Of a stretch of 64,000 bases of DNA, positions 25,761 through 37,295 are shown one piece after another. The stretch spans positions 12,232,001 to 12,296,000 of the forward strand of contig JAFFJZ010000006.1 in the NCBI GenBank assembly GCA_018340375.1, in the 5' to 3' direction. The notes under the pieces are model-generated. The model had not been told where the DNA came from. It saw nothing but the letters and a program-made list of their open reading frames with translations, and did no database searches. The DNA is from Gonatopus flavifemur (lineage: Eukaryota > Arthropoda > Insecta > Hymenoptera > Dryinidae). Made by a program: the position numbers and the translations under genes. Every line of letters begins with the position of its first letter. Within the stretch, counting starts at the first letter, position 1.

Positions 25761-28229
25761 AAGTTCAGAAACAACACGTAATCTACCCAAAAGAATTCAT
25801 AATGCATTTACATCTGAATTCTTTAGGTATAAATAAATCATATCACAAAGCAGGCATTCTGAACTTCCTCATAATTCTTCTTTACATTAGTTCTTCCATA
25901 CATTAAAGATTGTATGAATGCATTTTTATAGTCAGTATTCACATATTTTGAGTTAATAAATCATTCGCTTCATTATCCTCGAACAATTCATGAATTTTCG
26001 CACACTTCTTTTATTTAGAGTTACATCACTTTGTTGTATACAAAACTTTAACCTTGAAATCATATGAAATTTCATTTATTATATGTTTCTTGTACCGAAA
26101 TGAATTACTAACTGATCATTACATTGCATAATTCCCTTCACTTTATTAATCTCGTACATGCACCTATTCAATCAATTTATAAGAGAAAATATACTACTAA
26201 TTGTATCTTGGGCATTACTTTTATTCAAAGAATCTTACGAATTCAGGAAGACTCTGATTGAGTTCTTGTTGATCGAAGTTGTTATAAAAACTAAAGAGTT
26301 TAATTAGTTGCAATTCATATTTGAGTTCGTATAATTGTGGGTAGGATAATCCAGTCGAAATGTATTAGTTTTCAACCAAGCAAGTATAATTGAGACGAGT
26401 TGTCTTCCTTTCATAGGTATTTGTCATGTGATATTTGACGTTGTATCGGCATTTAGGGAGGGAGAAATTTGAATTCAGTGAGAAGAGTAGTCGTTGCGAT
26501 GCGTTCGGTACGAAAAGAGCGAAAGTTAACTACCGTGTTCTCTTTGTAGAATTTTCTCGTGTGGATTTCAAGGTTCAAGTGAAACAATTAGATCCTCTGA
26601 TCAATTGATTCATCCGTGTTGCGCCTCTGTGCTTCATTCTAGTGTTTTCTTCCACGTTTCGTAGTTTCTTTCTAGGAAAATACTACACTTTTCGCGAATA
26701 GCGTCTTTCTCCGTTCGCAGCGTAACGACTCGCTCTATCGCGGTCGAATCACGCGTGCTTCGACTCGAGTTAATTTAATAATAGTGAATAAGCATCTGTA
26801 AACTGTAACATGAAACTAAATGTAATTTTGATTTGATTCTCATTAGAGCTAAGTGTTGAACCGTTTTAATCAGTGTTGCTTATTGAACAGCCTAATCCGG
26901 CATGACGTTTCCTTTCAATCCTCTTTATTCTAGACAAGAGACTTGACTTCCGTACAGAAGTTCATGGTATTCTTTATAAATTCTTTTGGGCAGAACAGAA
27001 CTACATTTTGAACTTCCATAAAGATTCATATTCACTGTCATAACGGGTAGTTTTTACGAATACTTCATGCATTTTCTATGTGTATTTCAAGAATACTCCA
27101 TGAATTCATAGGATTGAATTCCGTAGGTATTCTTTACTTTGAATTCTCTGCAAACTCAAAAGGGACTTGTGTGCTGTCTGAGATAGTTTGAGATTGAATC
27201 GAATGCCTAAAGATTTGATGTGATTTCAAATCGCATCCATCCGATTTCTAATTTACAAACACAGCATGTCATGGGAGGAAATTTTATTGAATTCTTTTCA
27301 CCTTCATGCACTTTTCATTCATTCGTTTTTCATTGAGAATCAGCGAGCGACATATCGAATTTTAGCAAGATTTCGATAAAATTTAATAACAGTCCGTAAA
27401 AGTCAATTAATTATTGTAAAATATTGACTTTCGTCGAAGTTTATTGGATCGTGTGGAATTTCATTGAATTTCACCGGAACAATGTCCTGAGAAGGATAAA
27501 ATTGGACAATATTCTTCCACCAGGGAGGTAGCATACGCCCAAAGGATCATTCACTCGAAATCGGTGAATTCTCTGACTATTCGAGTCTTTTGGGTGGATG
27601 CAATCCCATTCATACACATTGTGAGAAATTATTGTGGAATTTTCTCCCAAAAAATGGTGGCAGCAAAGTTCCTCCACAGATGGGAAATTTCTCACTATCA
27701 CTCGGTGAAATTTCTCCTCATTTGTGGAGGATTCAACACCCAAAAAACCAAATCACTGCTCAAAGTGGTGGAAAAATCCTTCATTTTTGATGGAAAAATA
27801 ATTTTCCCACGATGAGGGGATGCAATCCACCAACGGTGTGGAGAAAAATTCCCTACAACTTTTACAAGGCACTGTGGGAAATGTTGATGAGCGAAAGTCG
27901 ATCAAATAGATCCGAAACGTGCGTTTCATCCGCTGGAATCGTTTATAAAAATATCATATGAAAAATTGAGGAGAATTGGCCGAGAGATTTCAGTCAATGT
28001 CTTCGCAGAGTCATTTATCGAAAACAGTTTTTGAACTCAATATAAGTTCGAATCCATTCAGTTTCAAACGAGATACAGCCATTCAAAATTTTCTGTATTT
28101 TTTTGGATTGAAAATATCAGTCTGCAAACTATTTTCTATAGGTCAAATTATCTATTCAAATATAAAATAAAAAATAGGTTATTAGAACCTATTGGAATGT
28201 CAAATGTAAAAATGGTAAATAGATGTATT
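25761..28229. other. No gene recognised; repeat relics and a CpG-raised block
   Basis: From 25761 to 27180 the sequence has scattered GAATTC/AGAATACC words. It ends near 27160-27180 with TGTGCTGTCTGAGATAG, which is inverted relative to CCCAGACAGTAC at 20461; this may be the far end of an older element holding the palindrome. About 26480-26790 is raised in CpG (TCGCGGTCGAATCACGCGTG) and could be promoter or 5' leader DNA, unproven. At 27490-27890 GGATGCAATCC, GTGGAGGATTC and related words recur as another small degenerate repeat. Confidence 0.35.
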
Positions 28230-28230
28230 C

Positions 28231-28340
28231 TTATCAGTGAAAAGTACTGAGAATCAGTTGCACTGGTTGCATCCGTGGAAAACTTAGCACTAATCTACCA
28301 AGAAGATTCATCGATTCTCGATACTTTTCACTGATTCGGA
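28231..28340. repeat. Short hairpin, TCAGTGAAAAGTA arms
   Basis: TCAGTGAAAAGTACTGAGAATC at 28234 (22 bp) pairs with GATTCTCGATACTTTTCACTGA at about 28312-28333. The arms are about 25 bp with a 55 bp loop. It is similar in word content to 2513-2656. Confidence 0.55.
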
Positions 28341-28429
28341 TTGACAGAGTTAGAAGTGGTTGATATTCTCAGTGCTGCCAGGAGTAGAACAAGATTTGTC
28401 AATTAAGTAATTGAAAAAAAATGTATTCA

Positions 28430-28665
28430 ACGGTTGAAATTTAATTCTCAATACCTCAAGTTCTTCGTATTAATAATTAAATTTTATTCTTAATTCAAAG
28501 TTTTTGCAATGAGGAATTAAATTCAATTGTTGATTCATATCTTTTTCAATTCATTATTGAATTTCATCCCTAATTCAAAGTTCTTTCAATTAACAAATAA
28601 ATTCATTTCTTAACTCAGAGTTTTTTCAATTCTTGATTAAATTTAATTGTTAATCCTTCAAGTAC
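28430..28665. repeat. Degenerate minisatellite, about 41 bp period
   Basis: Roughly five units of a pattern with AATTAAATT, then TCTTAATTCAAAG, then TTTTTTCAATT. Examples start near 28470, 28511, 28556, 28590 and 28630. AT-rich and diverged; the last unit forms the left arm of the next inverted repeat. Confidence 0.55.
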
Positions 28666-28939
28666 ACACAGGTGCGAATTCGCAGCAACCATTTTCACAT
28701 CTTTTGTATTTCGTCGAAAAATGATTTCAGTCTTTCACAGGTTTTTTTCACTGATCACGTGAGATATTTGTGAATTTTCTTCCATAGCATGTTAATCTGC
28801 ACACTTTTTCCTCCAAATTGGAAAGAAGGAAGGTCGATTTGGTCGAAGAGGAACCAAGTTACCAATCGATAAAGTTGCGTGGTGTGAATTTGTACCTGTG
28901 TATACTCGAAGGGTTAACAATTAAATTTAATCAAGAATC
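28630..28939. mobile_element. 310 bp MITE-like element
   Basis: TTCTTGATTAAATTTAATTG then TTAATCCTTCAAGTACACAC at the left pairs with GTGTATACTCGAAGGGTTAA then CAATTAAATTTAATCAAGAA at the right. The arms are about 50 bp and about 85% paired. No frame of interest inside. Confidence 0.65.
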
Positions 28940-31799
28940 GATTAAACGTCAATTCAATTGAGTTCGTTCAAGAGAATAATATCTAGAATTCAAAAATTAC
29001 GACATCACAATGTACCGAATTATGTCTAGATTTTATTGGTGAACCACAAATCCCGTCCGAAGGACTAAAAATCTTACAAAACACTGTAAATTGCACTCTG
29101 AAGAAAATACCGCTTGGCCGACTTACCACGCTGATGAGTTATTTTATTCCATCATTTCATTACTCTCCTCACATGAGAATTCCTAGAACGGAAGAAGGAA
29201 ATCCTCATTTCGTGCTCAACTTGGCGTTAATTTTCATGAACTCATCCTGAAATTCGTTGTGTTCCGACTTGGCTGATGAGAAGCTCGTTGACTCTTTCGA
29301 AATTCCTTCTCGAATTCAAACCAAAATGACAGTAAAGCATTTGGCTTGACTTTTCTCTCGTACTCTCGTTCCAAAAAGAGAATTCCGTAAAGAGTAGTAG
29401 TTTCATGATCGATTAGAAGAAGGGAACTTACTTTCCTCGAACATTTTGACTTAACCGAAGAAAATGCTGGTGGGAAGAATTAAACTTATCGGAAGGTGAC
29501 GTTAATCTTCTCTTCGACTTGGTGACTTTAATAACTTTTCAGGTACACAGTATTACCGAATACTGTACATCAACTATACAAGACCGTGGTTAGTTATAAG
29601 TTTACACGACAACCAGTTTATCACTTTAGCAAAAATATCCGCGAAACAAAGTTGATGGATAAATTTTCAAAGTTCAATGAATATCTAGGTGGTTTTGTTG
29701 ATGAGGATTGAATATTTTATATCTGAAATGTGCATAGTTTTTGAAAGTAATTAGTCGTAGTTAGTCGGGACGAAAGTTCGAACTTGTAATACAAAAATTT
29801 CGTTTTTATCTTTTCCCATCAATAGAGAGTCGTTGAAAAACCAGGAGGATGAAGATTTTTTTTTTTTTAATCGCAGCAAGGAGTTTTGAGAAAATATTCC
29901 GAGTTTGGAGGACTGAATAGAGAATGTGAGAGATATCATCGTCAAATTAAATATGAATCTCCATGATGAATAATGAAATGAATTCACGAAAAGTTAATGA
30001 AATTGAAACCAAACATTGTGTTTAATGTATGTCAAGATTCAAATATAAAGTTACAAACTTGGGTTCGCAAAAAAACAGAAGATTTGAAAAATACAAGAAT
30101 TTTCAAATGCGAAGAGCGAGTCCTTGAAAAATTTCTAGCAAATGTTTGTGTGTGAAGGAAAGTATTGAATGTTTTGAATTCCCTTCATGAATTATTCTGA
30201 GTATTTGAGACCTAGTGTACTGAATTTCCCGTACATAGAATTCTCACACATTCGAGTCCAAAGGTCGAAACTCTGACGTTCACCGAGAGAATGTATTTGA
30301 ATCATAGTTGTTTAGGAGGAGTATTCTGAGGGAAAAGGTTCTAAATAGACGACTTCAGCGTTCCAAACGTTTGCACTCTAATTTTCATGGGAATGATTTT
30401 CTAGGAAAATGTGTCACCGTGTTCTGCAGAATGCATTTCCCGAGAAAATGTTTCTACAACAAACAGAGATAAAGAAGGTATATTCCATACTGTTAGAATA
30501 TGTTTGGAAAATTTCTCAGAATAATACTTTGAAGGAAATTGTCAAAGAATTTTATCGTGGGACGAATCGATTCTATACTTCTATTTAAATTCAACGTTTG
30601 TTGAGAGTGGAATTCGATTTATTCGGTAAACTAGCTTAAGATAGCGGATAGTCTGGATTCAAAAGAGGATAATTTGGCTAGGGAAGGACCGAGCAAAGGT
30701 CTCTTTAGTGCCACTTGACTTCATCTGTGAACAATGTTTATCGTTCTACGATAACATTTTGAATTCAAATTCGATAACTCTCTGCCCCCTCTCACGATAA
30801 TTCAATTTCATCAAAGGAAAAAGTCCACGGATCGACTATGTTTTTCTTATTCATATGTTTCTTCGAAAGGAAATTTTGAGTCAGTTATTTGAAATGTCTG
30901 AGAAAATAAATAGAGATGTATAGGAGATGTTATTGCGGTTGTTAAAGAATCCTAGCAGAGAAGAAATGGAGAAGGGTTTTCGAAAAAACATTTCTATTAT
31001 TGTATATCGAATATGAAGAGTTTTTAAGAATTCTCAATTATTTCGAGAAAAGTTGAGTCAATACAACCACGAATTCTGATGTGACTTTAAGAGAAGTTTT
31101 TAGTCTCTTAAATCTGTTAAACTTTAACTCTCCTCTTTGATGTATTTGGAAGAGATTAAAAGCTGTTTCGAACTTCACCCTCAAAAACTAACTAAGGTTA
31201 TATAGCTCGTTTCACGATATTTGACTTCAAGTGGAACTTTATCGGAAACTTCCCTCGAAGCGCCCGATGAGGTGCTTTTTTCCATCATTTCTTCAACGAT
31301 TCTGAAGAAAACAATCGAAAATCACGGAAATGGAGGGAATTGGAAGCAATCCTAAGCGGTGAAGCAACTAAAGTCTCCGACAATTCCGTGAGCTATGAAT
31401 TTTCGATGAACGAATCAAATGTAGATGCATCATCGATATCCATCATCGAAGATACAATCGACGACTGCATCCACTTGGATTCTTCGAATCCTCAATTTTC
31501 GAAGTATCGAATATTCGAGGTTTCCGTCGTTCGCTATTCTCTTCGGTATAAAAGACCACACTTTTTCGAGAAAACAATATGTTTCGAATACACGGGAGAA
31601 AGTAAAAAGGAGAAATTTACCGTATAGGATGACAACGCGTCGCTTCGAGCTTTCAAATGGAAATTTTTACAAACTATATTGTCAAATAATTCACATCGTA
31701 AGAGAAAAACATATTTTTGTCTCATAATGTAAATTATAATTCGACGATATATTTTGTAAAAATTCCTATTCAAAGACTCGAACCGACGCTATGTTACCC
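28940..31799. other. Unique AT-rich sequence, no supported gene
   Basis: Short frames only. The frame at 31340-31627 (95 codons, plus) is open but low complexity, with no domain, and I do not call it a gene. A T-run at 29858-29868 is the only simple repeat of note. Confidence 0.4.
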
Positions 31800-31801
31800 T
31801 A

Positions 31802-32671
31802 CACCGGAAAAAATAATTAGTCAAACAGTTGTTGATATTCGGATAACTGAATCGGGCGTTGGCTCAACTAAATTCAAATTTAATTTCTCTGGTTTTAGTT
31901 GCTGTTACTAATTTAAAGTTGCCTTTACTACATCCGTGAAGAAATTTTCTACTCCTGCTCAGGCCTGATCACGATTGATGACTAAAGTCTAATCAGGCGT
32001 GATCAGGCCTCAATTTTGTACCCACGTGATGTGAGGATGATTACACAATGAGAATTATACACATGAGAAATTCATACGAAATCAATAAGTTTTCCGTAAG
32101 GAATGAAACTGTAACAATGTTATCCAACACTAATTCATTGTCAATCATTTCTACTCACTGTGCTTATGCAGCTCTCATTCTCTAGTTTCTAGTTTTCAGG
32201 CATGATCATGCGTGATCAGGCGTACGCGCCTGCGCTTGGGGCCGATTTAGCATGATCAAGCATGTGTATTCGGGATAAAAAAATCAACACACAGTCATTT
32301 TGAATGAATACTGCTCAGTCGGTGAGATTTGGCATGATCACGGGCGAAAATGGTTTGTCTGGCATGATCGCTGGTGGTTGAGCTTGATCGCACGGGTTTC
32401 CACGTGGGTGCAAAATTGAAGTCTTTCAAGTGATGACAAAGCTCAAAAATGAACGACCAGGTGTAATCAGGCTCACTCAAGTGCTCAAGTCAGTATTGAA
32501 CACGGATAATTTTGCCGAAAAATGTCCATGATCAGGCCTCAACACGCATAATCAGACCTGAACGATTTTTTCACGGGTAGCTTTTATTGCCGGCTTCTCT
32601 TTTATTACTTGGATCTAATTTTCACAACTAACTTCAGTTCATTCGATCGAATTAATCCTTTTTTTTCGGTG
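31802..32671. mobile_element. 870 bp element, CACCGGAAAAA ends, GATCAGGC-rich interior
   Basis: The left is TA|CACCGGAAAAAATAATTAG and the right CCTTTTTTTTCGGTG|TA, so TA flanks both sides. A second inverted end, CATCCGTGAAGAAA / TTTTTTCACGGGTAG, lies inside at about 31928-32580. Between these, CATGATCA, GATCAGGC and GATCAGGCCT words recur at least twelve times in both orientations (for example 31962, 31995, 32002, 32203, 32214, 32333, 32363, 32531). The 61-codon minus frame is made of this repeat and is not a gene. Confidence 0.7.
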
Positions 32672-35600
32672 TATACAGTAAATTTCTCCATTTTCTTTCT
32701 TCCGTTCAGTTCCTACACAACATTTTTTGATACAATATTTTGAAGGAGCGATTGAATTTCAGTCAAAATCCTTCAAAATAAAACACTTTTCAAATCTTTT
32801 ATATGCATCTCGTGGCGTATCTCAGCCTCGGTATTCGAATTAAACGTCGAAGCAGTGAGTTAATTATCATTTAATCGACCAGGACTCGTTCTATCTTGTT
32901 GAACCTATCTGTTGATCGTTGAAAATCTCCCAAGGATAGAGCTGATGAAATTTTGAACATGTTTCAAAGTTGAGATGCCCAGGATACTGTACTTCACGAA
33001 ACAAGAGAGATCAACGAGGGGGTTGTAAAATCAATTAGCGTCAGAAGTTTCCTCGAGGGACCAAACGTGGATCGTGGATCGTGGATCACGAGTGTTTTAT
33101 GATCTCTCTCTCTCTCTCTCTCTACGTCCCAGTCATTACACTCAAATTATTCTCACATAAAATTGTTGATTTTCAAATCTAAATCACCGATCGATTATTA
33201 TCATACTGATAACTTTTTAATGAATTGGATCGTATCGAGTCATTCCTATCATCTTGGTGTATAAATTTTACGATCTTATTCCAAAAGCGTGGATTGAGGT
33301 ATGCAAACATGAAGCTTTGATTACCATTCAAATTGTGTAAATCTCGTTCTAATATCAACCGGATGAGAAACTTGGTTGGTATTCATCTGAAATGGTTGTT
33401 GTATGAACGGATGGATGGATGGACGCGCAAATAACTGTATAGAAACACAGAAAGAGAGAAGCAGATATCATTTTCACACCCCGAATTTCTGCTCGAGCGG
33501 ATAATGAGATTTCTGACGTGAAAGCGTGGTCGATATTGTTCCGTGCTTATCATTTCGCAAACAATCCATGCAGTTGGTCTCTCCGTATCTGAATTTTGGT
33601 TATTTACAATTACAACAACCTCATTGAATTTTCTCCCTCTGGATTTTCAATCCAAAATAACGTCGCTTGAAAAATAGTCATAAATAAGTGACTCCTAAAT
33701 CCCATTCCATTCTTGAACGACCTTGTTCCACGGGTTGCCATTCGAGGTGATGGAAATGATGAAAATAAAATATCAGGCAGAAAGGAAATCCTCTTTAGAC
33801 ATAACATGGAATGAAGTGTGAATCTTGCACAGATGTTCGACGACTGAACTATAATTCAGTTTGAAAAGGTGTGTCACGCGTTCTCTCATTCCCTCAATGC
33901 CGCGTTCGTATGTAACGTCGAAAAATCCTCCGAAGGGAAATTTCTTGATGTATAATTCATCGATACAAATGTGATAGAATATTTCTAAGTATTCAAATAC
34001 TCACGAGTACGATTTATGATACTGATTTCTACTTATTTCTTCTGTTGCAGGTGAGCCAGTGTTTGGGGTTTTCATTTTTTTTCTTTCTTTCCGCGAATTC
34101 ATCAACCGCTGGGGTGTAAGTGGAAATATGAATCTAGTAACACAGTGTTAATTTACAACAAAAATTTTAATTACATCGAAGAAATATAACATAACATTAC
34201 GAAGAAAGTTCTTAATAGGGAAGGAAGTGGAACATTTTTTTTTATCGCGTTGCGGTCTACTAGCCGCGCCAGACACATTATCTCGTTTATCGATTATCTT
34301 GGGATTATTTCGTTCATATGAAACCAGGACGCGGCTGGTACCCGTTGTTTCTCGTTTTTGTCGCATATTTTCAACCACACCAGAGCGTTTTACGTATATA
34401 TAAATGAAAACCTCTGAAAGAATCTGATCAGATGAAAATAATTATTCCATACTCGAATCTTGGACGAGTTCGAGTATGAAAATTTCGAGTATAGTCGAAA
34501 TAAGTGTAGCGGGTAATCAACCCTTTATTTTTCTCAAATTAATGATATTTGGTCTCGTTTTGTAATTGAAGTCATCGAAATACCCGCATTTGTTTCGCAT
34601 GATCAAAAGGGTAGTTGATAACACACATTCTACATTCTATGTACATTGTAAATCGAGTTTCATTCGTGTATAAAACGAAGCAGCGAATCGCATAAGCGCA
34701 TTATTTCAATGGATGACATTAAAGGGGGAGGGGAAATTCTCGAGCGCAAAAGGGGGTAGTTATGATCGTATTTTGGTTAGCTTTATTCGTCCTCGTGAAT
34801 TTTCAAAATTATTACCCGGATGGAAATATACCCGAGAGAATAATTGGGATATCTTTATAGTCACAGGAACATAGTCATATGGGGACTTCCATGGGGATTA
34901 TTTCATTAGTATTCTTTGATCATGCTTTGATGTGTTCGGTTGAAACGTTTGCATAAATTTCATGATTCTCCTTGCGAGGAAGGAAAAGAGAAGAAGACTG
35001 ATAAAACGTTTGCCGTTATCAATCGTTCGAATCACTCAACATAAATCTTTCCCTCATTGTCGGTTTAATCTATGACCTACGTCCCGTGACGTACGTGAAA
35101 TACACGTGATAACTGGAAAATTAATGGACACGGGGCAAGATAAAACAAATTTTTTTGAATTTTTATATGCTGTCAAGAGAACTTATATACAGAGCGCCGT
35201 CGTGTTGAACGTTGAAAAATATTCAAATGATCGCTCGTGTCGAGGCTATAATTTATATATGATATATATAACAGTAATTTAATTTAATATCGACTTTTTT
35301 TGCACAACACGAGCAACGCGAATTGCGGAAGATGAAATTCCAATGGAATATTGTAGAAGGATAACGATAAAAAAGGTTACGATAAATTTTTCTCATAAAT
35401 TTTCATACTTTGCCGTAGAAGAGTTACCGTGTCATAATAAGAGTTATCTCTTTGTATGACGAACAACGTATATACCGCGTTTGGTACTGAGAATAAGAAT
35501 AAGAAGAAAATACGGGAAGTCAATAAGGAAGAATAGAAGAGTTTTATTTTTGTGTTTTTACAAAGAGTAACATTATTCAAATATGAAGTTATATACTTTC

Positions 35601-36409
35601 CTAAACGATACAGATGTAATACTGCCGCCTACTTTCTCTTCAATCTTCTTTTTTCCCCGATATTAGTAAGCCGAAGGAGATTATAAAGATATACATATTG
35701 GTGCATAGCCAGCCCCTAAGCCTCTGGAATAGCCTGTACCAAGTTATCCCTCTCGTCTGTCTTCTCAACTGCTCGAATAAACCTGCTCGATTCTCATTCA
35801 ACGATGTGTATCTGCACATAAAAGCGGAACGTGTATGCTCATCATAATTATCATCGTCATCGTCATCATTGGGATATTCGAAATATATTTTTTTCCCCCA
35901 TACAAAATCAAACGAGTGGTCGATATCATGAAAAGTTTCCCGATGGAAACACGGAGAGCACAAAATTACATGTAGATTACTTGTTGGGTCGATACATCAC
36001 CGTACGGCATCACAAACCTTGAACTTTTTTCCCAGTCCCAAGAGATTTCCGTTGTCATCCCATTTATTCGTCCCATCGCGCTGTATCCATCGAAACAGTC
36101 ACCTCCGTCGAACCGTAGGATTAGATACTAACCCTACTCTATGGTAATTCGTGTCGGGACAGCAGCAGAGACATAATCGTCAATGCTTTATGCTCGCTCT
36201 TTCATTCGGAAAACGGATTCAATCTGTGCTCTTGATCATTCATATTTTCAACTTCGATATCAGATTCTAGAATTTGGGAACAGAGTTGAGAGTTGTCGAG
36301 CGATCATTTCGAGTGGAATTGATGAGCGTGCTGTTCCAGTTTCCTAATCAGTCTCATGAGGATTCGAACCACGTTAATGGAGTAAAAATAAACTTCAAAT
36401 CACGCCTCC
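32672..36409. other. Unique AT-rich sequence with microsatellites
   Basis: No gene recognised. GTGGATC is repeated three times at 33067-33088, followed by a CT run at 33103-33123. A CATCGT/ATC run lies at 35848-35870. Frames up to 107 codons (35640-35963 minus) are compositionally biased and match nothing. Confidence 0.4.
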
Positions 36410-36410
36410 C

Positions 36411-36701
36411 GTAGCGGATCTGGGTAAATCGACGAGCGATCCAAAATTTCGGTTACATCTTGGTGAAAAATCTTGGTTCCAACAAAAATTCAACCAATCT
36501 CGATTTTGCGATTTTTCGATTATTTTGTAATGATTTTCTGGGTGGCAGATTTGTTCTGAGCAACCGTTAGTTGTCGGTCACAAACAGGTCATTATATGGT
36601 AAAAACCATCTGGGAAATTATTTTCTGAGCCAATTTTGACCAAACCAAAAAATAACCTAAAGTAAACCAAAAAAATTGGTCACTTTGGAATCGCTAGGGA
36701 T
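36411..36701. repeat. Uninterrupted copy of a repeat also found at 55903-56838
   Basis: GTAGCGGATCTGGGTAAATC through CACTTTGGAATCGCTAGGG aligns collinearly to 55903-56838. Shared landmarks are AAAATTTCGGTTACAT, GGTGAAAAATCTTGGTT, TTATATGGTAAAAACCATCT and CTTTGGAATCGC. In the other copy three extra hairpin blocks interrupt this alignment, so this copy shows the empty state. Its ends are weakly inverted (CCCGTAGCGGAT / GCGATTCC), suggesting an old transposon. Confidence 0.75.
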
Positions 36702-37295
36702 GTCTCTTTCAAATTATTCTCATTAATAAGATCAAAGTCGATTTGAATTTCAATTTTCCGAAATTAATTCATATCGTTTTTCGATTAATGCCCGCATTTA
36801 AGACCGGGAAATGTGGATTAGGATGGAACTGAACCACAACAGCAGTCGAATCGCATTCCATGGTCACTCTCCTCCCACAATATTACCCAGCTTACACAGA
36901 TTACGTCACCACGGGTTGTTGAGACAAGTGAAACCATTCGCCTTACAATTCACAGTTAAACTACTTCTCTCGGTATTACTTCTATCGAAAATTCCTTTCA
37001 AAATGTTTTAATCTTTTTCATGAACAGTGTTCATTCACGGGAGGAGTCTAGTAATAAGTGCTACTTTTTCAACAATTTGTTTTTTCGACTTGAATTTATG
37101 TAATGAACTGAATCTTTTTACATATGATAGCTAATGTTTTGTAGTTTATGAAAGACATTGTTTTTTAATATGGTGAAATCTGGCAGTAACACGGCAGCCT
37201 GAAGTTGGTCATCTCAAAATCTGGTAGCCATGATTCCAAGAGTTCGGAATGTCTGAAATCAAATACCGAAATAGATTCTTGTAAAATATGTTTTC

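Noticed and set aside
31340..31627. 95-codon frame with acidic composition
   Set aside because: No recognisable domain, no promoter or splice context, and another overlapping plus frame of similar length is equally open.
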